64,000 nucleotides of DNA from Mucilaginibacter sp. MD40 (GTDB lineage Bacteria > Bacteroidota > Bacteroidia > Sphingobacteriales > Sphingobacteriaceae): NCBI RefSeq assembly GCF_002288635.1, contig NZ_NRSW01000001.1, positions 3,615,852-3,679,851 of the forward strand, in the 5' to 3' direction. Of the stretch, positions 1 through 8,882 are shown piece after piece; the stretch's first letter is position 1, and each line of letters opens with the position of its first letter. The position numbers were made by a program, and so were the translations under genes. Below the pieces are notes generated by a model, which saw nothing but the letters and a program-made list of their open reading frames with translations, was not told the DNA's origin and made no database searches.

Positions 1-58
1 TTACTAAAACCGCAAACTGTTTGTAATTACTGTGGATATGGCATAGCTCTTGAAACAG

Positions 59-66
59 TATATTTG
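59..66 (+). promoter_or_regulatory. candidate -7 box upstream of lon
   Basis: TATATTTG matches the Bacteroidota -7 consensus TAnnTTTG. It would give a leader of about 90 nt before lon. I see no good -33 TTG at the usual spacing, so this is only a candidate. A purine-rich AAAGGTGA sits just before the lon ATG. Confidence 0.35.
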
Positions 67-164
67 CAAATTAAACTGTGCTATTAAGCCTTGCCGCATG
101 ACTATATTAGCTATATAGCCCTGCCATAATGGCGCTTACCGCACATACACACGAAAGGTGATTA

Positions 165-2651
165 ATGAGTTACGATCCGTTTGATTTTAAAAATACTATG
201 CCTTCTATTAATGAAGATTCCGAATTTTTCCCGCTGATGTCATCAGAGGACGAAGAGGAAATGAATAATGAGCAGGTACCCGATATTGTTTCTATACTTC
301 CACTGCGCAACACGGTATTATTCCCTGGCGTGGTTATTCCTATTACTGTTGGCCGCGATAAATCAATAAAATTAATACGCGATGCCAATAAAGGCAACCG
401 CCTTATTGGAGTGGTAGCTCAACAGGATTTAAATATCGAAGACCCTTCTTTTGATCAATTGCACAAAGTGGGTACGGTAGCGCTAATTATCAAAATGTTG
501 CAAATGCCGGATGGTAACACTACCGTTATTTTGCAAGGTAAAAAGCGTTTTAAGCTACAGGAAGAGATACAAAGTGAGCCTTATATTAAAGCCACTATTG
601 AACCGTTTAAGGAAACCAAACCCAAAGAAGACAAGGAATTTAAAGCGATGGCCGCCTCTATTAAAGATATGGCCATGAGCATTATCCAGCTGTCGCCCAA
701 CATACCCAGCGAAGCTGGTATAGCTATCCGTAATATCGAAAGCACATCGTTCCTGATCAATTTTATTGCCTCGAACATGAACGCCGATGTTACGGCCAAG
801 CAAAAGCTGCTGGAAACCCTTAACCTGCGCGACCGCATGAACATGGTGCTGGAACACCTTACGCTTGACTTGCAGATGCTGGAGCTGAAGAACCAGATAC
901 AAACCAAAGTAAGGGTTGACCTTGACAAGCAGCAGCGTGATTATTTCCTTAATCAGCAACTTAAAACCATACAGGAAGAATTGGGCGGCTCATCGCCTGA
1001 CCTGGAAATGGATAACCTGCGCCAGCGTGCTGCCAAAAAGAAGTGGAATGCCGATGTTAAAAAACATTTCGACAAGGAACTGGAGAAACTGGGCCGTACC
1101 AATCCCGCGGCGGCTGATTACTCTGTACAGATCAATTACCTTGAGCTATTGCTTGATCTGCCTTGGAACGAGTTTACCAAAGATAATTTTGACCTGAAAC
1201 GTGCGCAAAAAGTACTGGATAAAGACCATTTCGGTCTGGATAAGGTAAAGCAGCGCATTGTAGAATATCTGGCCGTATTGAAGCTTAAACGCAACATGAA
1301 AGCGCCAATACTTTGCCTGGTTGGCCCTCCGGGTGTGGGTAAAACATCGCTGGGTAAATCCATTGCAAAGGCCCTGGGCCGTAAGTATGTGCGCATGGCC
1401 TTAGGCGGCGTACGCGATGAGGCCGAGATACGCGGTCACCGTAAAACGTATATCGGCGCCATGCCGGGCCGGGTGATACAGTCGATAAAGAAAGCCGGCG
1501 CGGCCAACCCGGTATTTATACTGGATGAGATAGATAAAGTAAGCAACGATTTTCGCGGCGACCCTTCATCTGCCTTGCTGGAAGTATTGGACCCCGAACA
1601 GAACAGTTCGTTTTATGATAATTATGTGGAGATGGATTTTGACCTTTCCAACGTAATGTTCATAGCCACAGCAAATTCGCTCAGCAGCATACAACCCGCC
1701 TTGTTAGACAGGATGGAGATCATCGAGGTGAACGGCTACACTATTGAGGAAAAAACCGAGATAGCCAAACGTCACCTGGTGCCGAAACAGCGCGAAGCAC
1801 ACGGCCTTAGCAATAAGGATGTATCTATAAAAAACGATGTACTGGAAAAGATCATTGAAGATTACACCCGGGAATCTGGCGTGCGCTCATTAGAGAAAAA
1901 GATCGGTTCGGTAGTACGCGGTGTTGCCAAAAGCATTGCTATGGAAGAACCTTACAATACCCAGGTAAGCAAAAAAGATGTCGAAAAGATATTAGGTGCT
2001 CCGGTATTTGATAAAGACCTGTACGAAAATAACAATACCGCAGGCGTAGTAACAGGTTTAGCCTGGACTTCCGTAGGCGGCGATATCCTTTTTATAGAGG
2101 CAAGCTTAAGCCCCGGCAATGGCAAATTAACTCTTACCGGTAGCCTTGGTGATGTAATGAAAGAGTCGGTAAGTATTGCGCTGGGTTACCTGCGTGCGCA
2201 TGCAGCCGATTTTGGTATCAATTATAAGCTTTTTGAACAGTGGGATGTGCACGTACACGTACCTGCCGGCGCAACGCCTAAAGACGGCCCTTCTGCCGGT
2301 ATCACGATGTTGACGGCGCTGGTATCAGCCTTTACACAACGTAAGGTAAAACCAAACCTGGCCATGACCGGTGAGATCACCCTGCGCGGACGCGTGCTGC
2401 CGGTAGGTGGTATCAAGGAAAAAATATTAGCAGCTAAGCGTGCTAATATTAAAGAGATCATCCTCTGCAAATCAAACCAAAAGGATATATTGGAAATTAA
2501 GGAGGATTACATCCGCGACCTGCAGTTCCACTACGTAACAGACATGGGCGACGTAATAAAACTGGCGCTTTTGAACGAGAAAGTGAAAAATCCGATAGAC
2601 CTTACGGTAAGGGATAAAACAACGCCTCCGCAGGCAACAACGATACAATAG
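165..2651 (+). CDS. lon: ATP-dependent endopeptidase La (Lon)
   Basis: Cytosolic AAA+ serine protease that degrades misfolded and regulatory proteins. At 828 aa it has full family length. An N-terminal substrate-binding LAN domain (about residues 40-235) is followed by a coiled linker, the AAA+ module with Walker A GPPGVGKT at 387-394 and Walker B (FILDEIDK), and the C-terminal protease domain. The catalytic Ser lies in the PKDGPSAG motif (about S710) and the Lys in GGIKEK (about K751), giving the Ser-Lys dyad. The ATG at 165 follows an AAAGGTGA sequence that could pair with 16S rRNA. The gene stands alone and ends in a strong intrinsic terminator. All key motifs are intact. Confidence 0.98.
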   Translation: MSYDPFDFKNTMPSINEDSEFFPLMSSEDEEEMNNEQVPDIVSILPLRNTVLFPGVVIPITVGRDKSIKLIRDANKGNRLIGVVAQQDLNIEDPSFDQLHKVGTVALIIKMLQMPDGNTTVILQGKKRFKLQEEIQSEPYIKATIEPFKETKPKEDKEFKAMAASIKDMAMSIIQLSPNIPSEAGIAIRNIESTSFLINFIASNMNADVTAKQKLLETLNLRDRMNMVLEHLTLDLQMLELKNQIQTKVRVDLDKQQRDYFLNQQLKTIQEELGGSSPDLEMDNLRQRAAKKKWNADVKKHFDKELEKLGRTNPAAADYSVQINYLELLLDLPWNEFTKDNFDLKRAQKVLDKDHFGLDKVKQRIVEYLAVLKLKRNMKAPILCLVGPPGVGKTSLGKSIAKALGRKYVRMALGGVRDEAEIRGHRKTYIGAMPGRVIQSIKKAGAANPVFILDEIDKVSNDFRGDPSSALLEVLDPEQNSSFYDNYVEMDFDLSNVMFIATANSLSSIQPALLDRMEIIEVNGYTIEEKTEIAKRHLVPKQREAHGLSNKDVSIKNDVLEKIIEDYTRESGVRSLEKKIGSVVRGVAKSIAMEEPYNTQVSKKDVEKILGAPVFDKDLYENNNTAGVVTGLAWTSVGGDILFIEASLSPGNGKLTLTGSLGDVMKESVSIALGYLRAHAADFGINYKLFEQWDVHVHVPAGATPKDGPSAGITMLTALVSAFTQRKVKPNLAMTGEITLRGRVLPVGGIKEKILAAKRANIKEIILCKSNQKDILEIKEDYIRDLQFHYVTDMGDVIKLALLNEKVKNPIDLTVRDKTTPPQATTIQ

Positions 2652-2653
2652 AT

Positions 2654-2680
2654 AAAAAGCCACCTTTTGGTGGCTTTTTT
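2654..2680 (+). terminator. intrinsic terminator of lon
   Basis: AAAAAGCCACC / GGTGGCTTTTTT stem of 11 bp with a TTTT loop, followed by a T-rich run. It begins three bases after the lon stop codon. Confidence 0.9.
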
Positions 2681-2711
2681 ATTTTAACTCTTATCGATTA
2701 AAGGAATTTTG

Positions 2712-2719
2712 TATTTTCG
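2712..2719 (+). promoter_or_regulatory. candidate -7 box (TATTTTCG)
   Basis: TATTTTCG lies 18 bp before the ATG of the next gene and resembles TAnnTTTG with one change. The short leader would be typical of this phylum. The evidence is weak. Confidence 0.3.
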
Positions 2720-2737
2720 GAATCCTCTAATTATATC

Positions 2738-3388
2738 ATGAACCAAACCTTATTTAAAGTAGCTGCAACATTTTTAATTGTAATAATTGCGCAAACTGCA
2801 CGCGCGCAAAGTAAAAAGGCTGATACATCAAAAAAAGCCAAAGCTGATTCCGTTTACAAAGCTCTTTTTAACAGTCGGGGTAAAACTTTGTGCCTGGAGC
2901 TTTTGGGTGCAGGCATTTATTATTCTATCAATTATGATATGCGTTTTGCCCGCAAACAAAACGGTTTAGGCGCACGTGCCGGTGTCGTGTATTTCAAAAG
3001 CCAGGGGGAAGGAGAAACATTTGCCATACCCGTGCTCATCAATTACTTAATTGGTAAACATTCACACTATTTTGAAACAGGAGTAGGAGCGTTATTTTAT
3101 TATCATAGAAACAGGTATGATGAGGAGTTTGACAGCTATCGATTTGAAAGCGATATCATAAAAAATCCTAATATTGATCTGGGAGATTATTACATTAAGC
3201 CAAACCCTTACGGAGCATATTTAACAGGATCAGTAGGTTACCGTTATCAGCCGTTAAAAGGTGGGATTAGTTTTCGATTAGGTACAAACATAATTTCAAA
3301 ATTTTCTGGAAGATCAGTACTTTGGCCATATTTGAGTATTGGCTACGCACTTAAAAATAAAGCGAAGCTGAATAATAAAACAAAGTGA
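2738..3388 (+). CDS. exported outer-membrane beta-barrel-like protein, unknown function
   Basis: This 216-aa protein has a signal peptide (about residues 1-23, ending ARA-Q) and a short Lys/Ala-rich spacer. The rest is made of alternating aromatic and glycine stretches that end near YLSIGYAL, as in small 8-10-strand outer-membrane barrels. I do not recognise a specific family. It lies between lon and an LpxR-like gene on the same strand, 38 bp upstream of the latter, so the two could be co-transcribed. A role as an outer-membrane structural protein is inferred from the sequence pattern only. Confidence 0.75.
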   Translation: MNQTLFKVAATFLIVIIAQTARAQSKKADTSKKAKADSVYKALFNSRGKTLCLELLGAGIYYSINYDMRFARKQNGLGARAGVVYFKSQGEGETFAIPVLINYLIGKHSHYFETGVGALFYYHRNRYDEEFDSYRFESDIIKNPNIDLGDYYIKPNPYGAYLTGSVGYRYQPLKGGISFRLGTNIISKFSGRSVLWPYLSIGYALKNKAKLNNKTK

Positions 3389-3426
3389 TATACTTACATT
3401 AGCGTTTATTATCCCAGTTGATTTAA

Positions 3427-4392
3427 ATGAAGAAATTTATTTTTCTTGCTGTTGCTGGCTTGTTTAGCGCAATAGCATTGCAAGCCCAAACCCGTACGGC
3501 CGAGGCTGGTTTCCGCTCTGAGAACGATTCGTTCCTGGCACAGGGTTCCGACCGTTATTACACCAATGGTTTCTTTCTGTATTACAACAAAGCGTTGGAT
3601 ACGGCAGGTATCAAGAATAAAAATATCGCCAATAAGGTTTTTGGCTTAGAACTGGGCCAAAAGATCTACAACGCGCAATCGGGCCGTTTACCATCTGTTG
3701 ATTACGTAGACAGGCCAATAGCGGGGTACCTTTATCTCGGCGCATCGCTTAACATGCTGTATAAGGACGAAAGTAACATAAAGCTTACGGGCAGGCTGGG
3801 TGTTGTTGGCCCGGCGGCAGGCGGATATCCTATCCAGAAGTTCATTCATAAAACCTTTGGCTTTTATGAACTCAACACCTGGCAGTACCAGATACGCAAT
3901 GATGTGGAAATTAACCTGAGTGCCGAAGCCAATAAACTACTGGCCAGGGCATCATGGATAGATGTAACCTTATCGGGCTACGCTAACCTGGGCAATGGCT
4001 TTACCGGAGCAGGTGCCGGCCCTATGTTACGTTTGGGCAATTTTAATCAGTTATTTCAGTCCGTAAGTACGCAAAGTACCGCCAGCTATTATGGCGATAC
4101 CCGTTTGCTGCACAAGCATGAGCTGTTTTTCTATTACAAGCCTATGGCCAATGTGGTTGCCTATGATGCTACCATACAAGGCAGTTTATTTAAGGACCAT
4201 CCCGTTGCCGGTACGCAGGAAATAACGCTGGATAAAAAGCCATTTATATTCAGCAACCAGTTTGGTGTAAGCTATGCCAGCAACCGCATCGTGCTTGATC
4301 TTGGCGTGTTCGTACAAACACGAGATACCAAACAAATGGTTAAATCAACGCACCAGTGGGGTTCAATAGGGTTGCTTTACCGGTTTAATTAA
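3427..4392 (+). CDS. LpxR-like lipid A deacylase family protein (DUF2219)
   Basis: A 321-aa protein with a clear signal peptide (cleavage near LQAQ). The N-terminal motif with ENDSF and DRYYTNGF is typical of the LpxR/DUF2219 family of outer-membrane beta-barrels. Characterised members remove the 3'-acyloxyacyl chain of lipid A in a Ca2+-dependent reaction. The C-terminus (WGSIGLLYRFN) ends in an aromatic residue pattern expected of a final barrel strand. The gene converges on the ArfB-like gene with a 4-bp overlap of the two coding ends. Whether it has deacylase activity here is inferred from family membership. Confidence 0.8.
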   Translation: MKKFIFLAVAGLFSAIALQAQTRTAEAGFRSENDSFLAQGSDRYYTNGFFLYYNKALDTAGIKNKNIANKVFGLELGQKIYNAQSGRLPSVDYVDRPIAGYLYLGASLNMLYKDESNIKLTGRLGVVGPAAGGYPIQKFIHKTFGFYELNTWQYQIRNDVEINLSAEANKLLARASWIDVTLSGYANLGNGFTGAGAGPMLRLGNFNQLFQSVSTQSTASYYGDTRLLHKHELFFYYKPMANVVAYDATIQGSLFKDHPVAGTQEITLDKKPFIFSNQFGVSYASNRIVLDLGVFVQTRDTKQMVKSTHQWGSIGLLYRFN

Positions 4393-4799
4393 TCATCAAA
4401 GCCGCGTTGGCGACCGGCCTTCTTGGCCGACAACTTCTTTTTACTATCCAAACGGGCCGCGTTAGCGGCCTTGCTTATTTTGGTGGGCTTCCTAACCTTT
4501 GGTTTGTGCAACGCTTGTTTAAGCAAAGCAATTAATCTTTCCAAGGCCATTTCTTTATTGAGGAACTGGCTGCGCTCCTCATCACAGATCACCTGCACCA
4601 AGCCATCTTTATTGAACCGAGACTGCAACTTTTCGTTAAGCATTACCTTTTGTTCATCGTTAAATAAAGCAGACTCATTTACAGCGAAAAGCAGCTCTAC
4701 CTTGGTAGATACCTTGTTTACGTTTTGCCCGCCCTTGCCCCCGCTCCTTGAGGTTTTATATTGTACTTCGCGCTGTAAGTCAGCTTTATTAAGGTTCAT
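4389..4799 (-). CDS. arfB: ArfB-like peptidyl-tRNA hydrolase (GGQ domain)
   Basis: This 136-aa protein has the release-factor GGQ motif at residues 23-25 (SGGKGGQNVNKVS) and a very basic C-terminal tail (KKKLSAKKAGRQRG). That is the ArfB/YaeJ arrangement: the tail enters the empty mRNA channel of a stalled ribosome and the GGQ loop hydrolyses peptidyl-tRNA. It lacks the codon-recognition domains of RF1/RF2, so it is a ribosome-rescue factor rather than a normal release factor. It converges on the LpxR-like gene. Confidence 0.92.
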   Translation of the reverse strand: MNLNKADLQREVQYKTSRSGGKGGQNVNKVSTKVELLFAVNESALFNDEQKVMLNEKLQSRFNKDGLVQVICDEERSQFLNKEMALERLIALLKQALHKPKVRKPTKISKAANAARLDSKKKLSAKKAGRQRGFDD

Positions 4800-4916
4800 G
4801 GGGGCAAAGATAGTAATTGATTAATTTGTTGATTAATGATTGGTGTATCGTGTCGACACTACTTATGCATACAACGAACAGATAACTGCAAACTATAAAC
4901 TGCAAACTGAAAACCG

Positions 4917-4924
4917 TATCTTCG
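4917..4924 (+). promoter_or_regulatory. candidate -7 box of cmk (TATCTTCG)
   Basis: TATCTTCG ends eight bases before the chosen cmk ATG at 4933. If real, the transcript would be nearly leaderless and the upstream in-frame codons from 4840 would not be translated. This supports the downstream start. Confidence 0.35.
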
Positions 4925-4932
4925 CGGTAGTT

Positions 4933-5613
4933 ATGAGCAAAAATATTGTCGTGGCCATTGATGGCTATTCGTCATGCGGAAAAAGTACGCTGGCCAAAGC
5001 ATTAGCAAAAAAACTGCATTATATTTATGTTGATAGCGGGGCGATGTACCGCGCGGTTGCCCTTTATTTCCTTCGGAATAATATTGATATCCATAACCAC
5101 GAACAAGTAGAGGAAGCCTTAAAGAATATTCACCTCAACTTTCACTCACGTGATTACCAGACCCATATTACCCTTAACGACGAAGAAGTATCTGAAGAGA
5201 TACGCCAAATGCCGGTTTCTGAAAAGGTAAGCGAGGTATCGGCTGTTAAGGAAGTGCGCCGCGAAATGGTTAAACAACAGCAGCGCATGGGCAAATCAAA
5301 AAACATCGTGATGGATGGCCGCGATATTGGTACGGCTGTTTTCCCGGATGCAACGCTTAAAATATTCATGACCGCCGATCCGGCCGTACGCGCTAAACGC
5401 CGTTACGATGAGATACATGCCAAAAATCCCGGCATAACGCTTGAGGATATTTACGAAAACCTCGCTCACCGCGATTACCAGGACACTACCCGCGAAGAAA
5501 GCCCGCTGGTACGCGCGCATGACGCCATTATCCTGGATAATACAGAGCTTACGCAAGAACAGCAGCTCCAGTTTGCCCTGGACAAGCTGGAAGCACTGAC
5601 TAAGAATGCTTAG
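4933..5613 (+). CDS. cmk: cytidylate kinase
   Basis: Phosphorylates CMP/dCMP to the diphosphates with ATP in the cytosol. The 226-aa product starts MSKNIVVAIDGYSSCGKST, which places the P-loop (GYSSCGKST) at the extreme N-terminus as in other cytidylate kinases. The reading frame is open from 4840, but those 31 extra codons resemble intergenic DNA and include a promoter-like box, so I start at 4933. The NMP-binding insert and the MDGRDIGTAVFPDA motif are intact. A dCMP deaminase gene faces it, which is functionally related but on the opposite strand. Confidence 0.95.
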   Translation: MSKNIVVAIDGYSSCGKSTLAKALAKKLHYIYVDSGAMYRAVALYFLRNNIDIHNHEQVEEALKNIHLNFHSRDYQTHITLNDEEVSEEIRQMPVSEKVSEVSAVKEVRREMVKQQQRMGKSKNIVMDGRDIGTAVFPDATLKIFMTADPAVRAKRRYDEIHAKNPGITLEDIYENLAHRDYQDTTREESPLVRAHDAIILDNTELTQEQQLQFALDKLEALTKNA

Positions 5614-5624
5614 TTTTTGTAAGC

Positions 5625-5660
5625 CTGTCATTTCTCCTCGTACCTCGTTCGAAATGACAG
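5625..5660. repeat. REP-like hairpin, GTCATTTCGA type
   Basis: CTGTCATTTC and GAAATGACAG form a perfect 10-bp stem around a 16-nt loop between two converging genes. Read on the minus strand it begins GTCATTTCGAACGAGG and ends GAGAAATGAC. It thus belongs to the same GTCAT-headed superfamily as several other gap repeats here. It may also serve as a bidirectional terminator. Confidence 0.7.
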
Positions 5661-5671
5661 ATGGGTTAACT

Positions 5672-6148
5672 TTATTTCTGTACCTCTTCTGCCGTAAACT
5701 GCACGGCCTTTACACCAAACATATTCAGGAAGTCAACCCCTTCGTCGCTTGGCAGACCTTTGTATTGCGCGTAGGATTTATCAAAGAACACCTGCTTAAT
5801 ACCAGCCGAGAAAATAAGCCTGGCGCATGGCAGGCATGGCGATAATGTTGTGTACAGGGTTGCACCTTCGAGATTAGCTCCATTTTTTACAGCGTAAAGT
5901 ATAGCATTTTCCTCGGCATGCAGGGCAAGGGAACAACTACCCTTTGAATCGCGGGCGCAGCCGGTTTCGGGCCATTCCTCGTCGCAATTGTGGGTACCGG
6001 CAGGCGGGCCGTTATATCCTATGGAAATAATACGGGTGTCCTTAGCTAAAACGGCACCGACCTGGGCCTTAACGCAATGTGAGCGTTGGGCCAGGTCGGT
6101 TGCCAGGTTCATAAAAATATGTTCGAAACTGGGTTTCATGTTGTTCAT
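5672..6148 (-). CDS. dCMP deaminase family protein
   Basis: A zinc-dependent deaminase of 158 aa that converts dCMP to dUMP, feeding dTMP synthesis. The zinc-site residues are visible as H77-A-E79 and the PCLPC pair (C105, C108). An extra Cys/His region around residues 54-72 (HNCDEEW, GCARD) matches the second zinc site of the ComEB/dCMP deaminase group rather than the short cytidine deaminases. The start is ATG at 6148; a second Met at codon 4 is also possible. It faces cmk. Confidence 0.9.
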   Translation of the reverse strand: MNNMKPSFEHIFMNLATDLAQRSHCVKAQVGAVLAKDTRIISIGYNGPPAGTHNCDEEWPETGCARDSKGSCSLALHAEENAILYAVKNGANLEGATLYTTLSPCLPCARLIFSAGIKQVFFDKSYAQYKGLPSDEGVDFLNMFGVKAVQFTAEEVQK

Positions 6149-6221
6149 TGGGTCATTCGCTTCGCTGTCATTGGGTCATTGGATTTGTATTAATGACTCA
6201 ATGACCTAATGACTCAATGAC
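6144..6221. repeat. direct and inverted copies of a CATTGGGTCATT unit
   Basis: Two copies reading CATTGGGTCATT (about 6146-6157 and 6169-6180) face two copies of AATGACTCAATGAC (6192-6205 and 6208-6221). The inner pair forms a 14-bp stem with one G-T pair and an 11-nt loop. It fills the gap between the deaminase start and the transporter stop. Confidence 0.75.
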
Positions 6222-6230
6222 GAAAAATTC

Positions 6231-7844
6231 TTAGTGTCCCCCTGATGCTTCCAGGTTATCTACATCAATACCTTGCTTTTTAAGTATAGCACCTGCTTTA
6301 AAGGCAAAGAATGCCAGGTAAGCAAAACCAATAACAGGTATAATGTATGATTTATGTATACCGATACCATCAGCAAGTATACCTTGCACCGGAGGAATGA
6401 TAGAACCACCCAGGATCATCATGATCAAGAATGCTGAACCCTGGCTGGTATATTTGCCCAAACCTGTAACAGATAAGGAGAAGATGGAAGGCCACATGAT
6501 TGAGCAGCATAAACCACCTGCTGTGAAAGCGAATATGGCTACCATGCCTGATGATAATAACCCTATCACCATAAATATAGCACCAAGTATACCAAACAAG
6601 GCCAGTGTACGCACAGGTTTTTGATCGCCTATTAAGAAACCGATCACAAGGATAGCTACACAAGCCGCGTAAGGGTAAAGTATGCTCACATCGGTTCCAC
6701 TGATGCGGTTAACCAATAATACCACACCGAATGCTACAAAAGGCACAATAACGGTAAGGATAAATTTAGTAGATTTTGAAAGATTGAACGCAGCGATGGC
6801 ACCAGTCCAACGGCCGATCATTAAGCTGCCCCAATAAAGAGAGATGAAAGGCGCAACCTGGTCTGTTTTAAAGCTACCAAACACCGGCGATTCCAATAAC
6901 GACCCCATGTTACTTTGAATGGTTACTTCAACACCCACATAAGTGAATATTGCCAGCATACCATATACCAACTGTGGGTATTGCATAGCGCCCCAACCAC
7001 TTTCCTTGCTTTTACCGGCTGCTGATGCAGAACCCATAAGAGTAACCAGTATGATAAACAATGCCGCATAAACAAACCACGATTTTTCTACTCCTGTAGC
7101 CTGCGCTAAAGGCGTTGCCGCCAGGATAAGCAGGAACGCAACGAATATAATAGCCAAAGGTTTATTGGCTTTGTTGCTGGGTTCAATTTTTTCATCGCTG
7201 GTTACGCTCGGTAATTTTGAAATCCAGAAAAATGCCGCCACAGCAATGAAAAGCCCGGCAAGTATCATATACAGCGTATTCACAGAAGCTATCTTAACTT
7301 CTGAAGCAGGGATTTTTGCTGAGGCTGAGCCAAATAATACAAAGCCTACAATTACCGGCCCCCAGATACTACCAAAGTTATTTACACCACCTGCGAAGTT
7401 TAAGCGGTGGGTACCTGTTTCAGGGCTCCCCAACGCAACTACAAATGGGTTGGCAGCAGTTTGTTGTAACGAGAAACCTAAAGCGATAACAAAGAAGGTA
7501 AATAATATAAACGCGAATGAACCAGAGTTGATAGCCGGTATCATGATCAAAGCGCCTACGGCAGAAATTAATAGGCCGTAAATGATACCATTTTTGTAAC
7601 CTATCTTATTCAGGATATCAACTTTAGAGGCCGCAGAAGCAAAATATAACAACAGTGAGCCTATAAAATAACCTCCATAGAATGTAAAGTCTATCAATTG
7701 AGATTCAAATTGACTTAAGTTAAAATGCGCTTTACAGAATGGAATAAAAATACCGTTTGAGGCCGCTAAAAAGCCCCAGAAGAAAAACACAGTAATAATG
7801 GTGTATAACGCCGAACTATTACTTTTTGAGTTACCTTGTGCCAT
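6231..7844 (-). CDS. FucP-type sugar MFS transporter
   Basis: An inner-membrane permease of 537 aa with about 12 to 14 predicted helices. The N-terminus ([22 protein letters not shown]) and the [14 protein letters not shown] motif in the fourth or fifth helix are characteristic of the glucose/galactose/fucose:H+ symporter family (FucP/GluP). The family usually has about 430 aa. The extra length comes from longer loops and a central extra hydrophobic stretch. No sugar-catabolic gene lies beside it, so the substrate cannot be inferred. Confidence 0.88.
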   Translation of the reverse strand: MAQGNSKSNSSALYTIITVFFFWGFLAASNGIFIPFCKAHFNLSQFESQLIDFTFYGGYFIGSLLLYFASAASKVDILNKIGYKNGIIYGLLISAVGALIMIPAINSGSFAFILFTFFVIALGFSLQQTAANPFVVALGSPETGTHRLNFAGGVNNFGSIWGPVIVGFVLFGSASAKIPASEVKIASVNTLYMILAGLFIAVAAFFWISKLPSVTSDEKIEPSNKANKPLAIIFVAFLLILAATPLAQATGVEKSWFVYAALFIILVTLMGSASAAGKSKESGWGAMQYPQLVYGMLAIFTYVGVEVTIQSNMGSLLESPVFGSFKTDQVAPFISLYWGSLMIGRWTGAIAAFNLSKSTKFILTVIVPFVAFGVVLLVNRISGTDVSILYPYAACVAILVIGFLIGDQKPVRTLALFGILGAIFMVIGLLSSGMVAIFAFTAGGLCCSIMWPSIFSLSVTGLGKYTSQGSAFLIMMILGGSIIPPVQGILADGIGIHKSYIIPVIGFAYLAFFAFKAGAILKKQGIDVDNLEASGGH

Positions 7845-8033
7845 TTTTTAATATCAGGTTATTATAAGGGTTTTATTTAAAGCTTTAAACTTAAATTTAT
7901 TTTTTGTAATTCGGGGCCAAATTTTTCAAAATCTAAATCACAATGTAAGTTTTGTTGTTAAACAGATTAAAAATTGCATATTAGCGTCCTGATTTTTATC
8001 AGTCAGGGCAAATTAGGAACATAAACCTAAATA

Positions 8034-8687
8034 ATGATAGACGCTATTATTTCGGGGATTGGTTTTGGATTAGTGCTTACGTTTCTTACAGGCCCCGTTT
8101 TTTTCGCTTTAATAAAAACCAGTATTGATAAAGGCTTTCATGCAGGTGTTGCCCTTGCCCTGGGGGTGGTATGCAGCGATATGGTTTTTGTTGGTGCCAT
8201 ACTCTTCGGCTCGCAATACTTTGATGTAACCGCCCATGATAAAACCCTCGCCGGCATCATAGGAAGTATTATCCTCTTCTCCATAGGCATCTATTACATT
8301 TTTAAGAAAACCGACGTTAATTACAAAACTGCCGTACCAGCCAAAGTAAATAAAGCAGGATACTTCTTTAAAGGGTTCCTGATGTGCATATTTAACCCCA
8401 CTATCCTATTCCACTGGACGGTGGTAATTGGTGTGGCCAGCACCGCTTACCATGAAGGTGTGCCAAATCGCTCGCTGAAAATAGCCGTCATGTTCCTTAC
8501 CGTGCTAATAGTGCAGTTTGGGTTGGATACGGTTAAAGCGTTTTACGCCAATAAACTCCGCGAAAAGATATCACCTAAGTTAGTACACCGTTTAAATGAA
8601 GTGGCGGGCGTGGCGCTAATTATTGCCGCGCTGGTACTGTTAGATCGCCTGGTAACACACTTCTTCTTTTCTACGCATCCGGCGTAA
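8034..8687 (+). CDS. LysE/RhtB family exporter
   Basis: A 217-aa membrane protein with five to six hydrophobic segments. It opens with IISGIGFGLVLTFLTGPVFFALI, the conserved first helix of LysE-type translocators with the Gly-Pro motif. Family members export amino acids or related small molecules. It stands alone between divergent and convergent neighbours, and its substrate is unknown. Confidence 0.88.
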   Translation: MIDAIISGIGFGLVLTFLTGPVFFALIKTSIDKGFHAGVALALGVVCSDMVFVGAILFGSQYFDVTAHDKTLAGIIGSIILFSIGIYYIFKKTDVNYKTAVPAKVNKAGYFFKGFLMCIFNPTILFHWTVVIGVASTAYHEGVPNRSLKIAVMFLTVLIVQFGLDTVKAFYANKLREKISPKLVHRLNEVAGVALIIAALVLLDRLVTHFFFSTHPA

Positions 8688-8706
8688 AGCGCCCCGCGTG
8701 GCATGC

Positions 8707-8799
8707 GGTTCGACGAGCTCACCATGACAAAGAATAGCGTCAGTCTGAGATTGTCGAAGACCTCTTAAAGCGAGAATGGTTCCACAAGTTCACCATAGT
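8707..8799. repeat. cluster of three degenerate GTCA...GTCGAA repeats
   Basis: The unit at 8707-8728 read on the minus strand is GTCATGGTGAGCTCGTCGAA. An inverted relative (GTCAGTCTGAGATTGTCGAA) is at 8739-8762. A decayed third copy (GGTTCCACAAGTTCACCATA) is at 8778-8799 in the first orientation. They lie between the exporter gene and its terminator. I recognise them as the dispersed intergenic type common in this family of bacteria. Confidence 0.7.
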
Positions 8800-8813
8800 A
8801 TAACGAAACAAAA

Positions 8814-8843
8814 AATCCCTCTCTGCATAAGCAAAGAGGGATT
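8814..8843. terminator. bidirectional terminator
   Basis: AATCCCTCT / AGAGGGATT stem of 9 bp with a 12-nt loop, A-rich on the left and T-rich on the right. It lies between two converging genes and could end both. Confidence 0.75.
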
Positions 8844-8882
8844 ATATTATAAAGCTTTGGACTTTTAGCTTTCGCCTCAGGA

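Noticed and set aside
4840..4932. N-terminal extension of cmk
   Set aside because: The added residues have no family similarity, and a promoter-like box lies within them. The P-loop belongs at the N-terminus.
5606..5845. Rightward frame between cmk and the deaminase
   Set aside because: It overlaps the REP-like hairpin and the deaminase in antisense and has no recognisable features.
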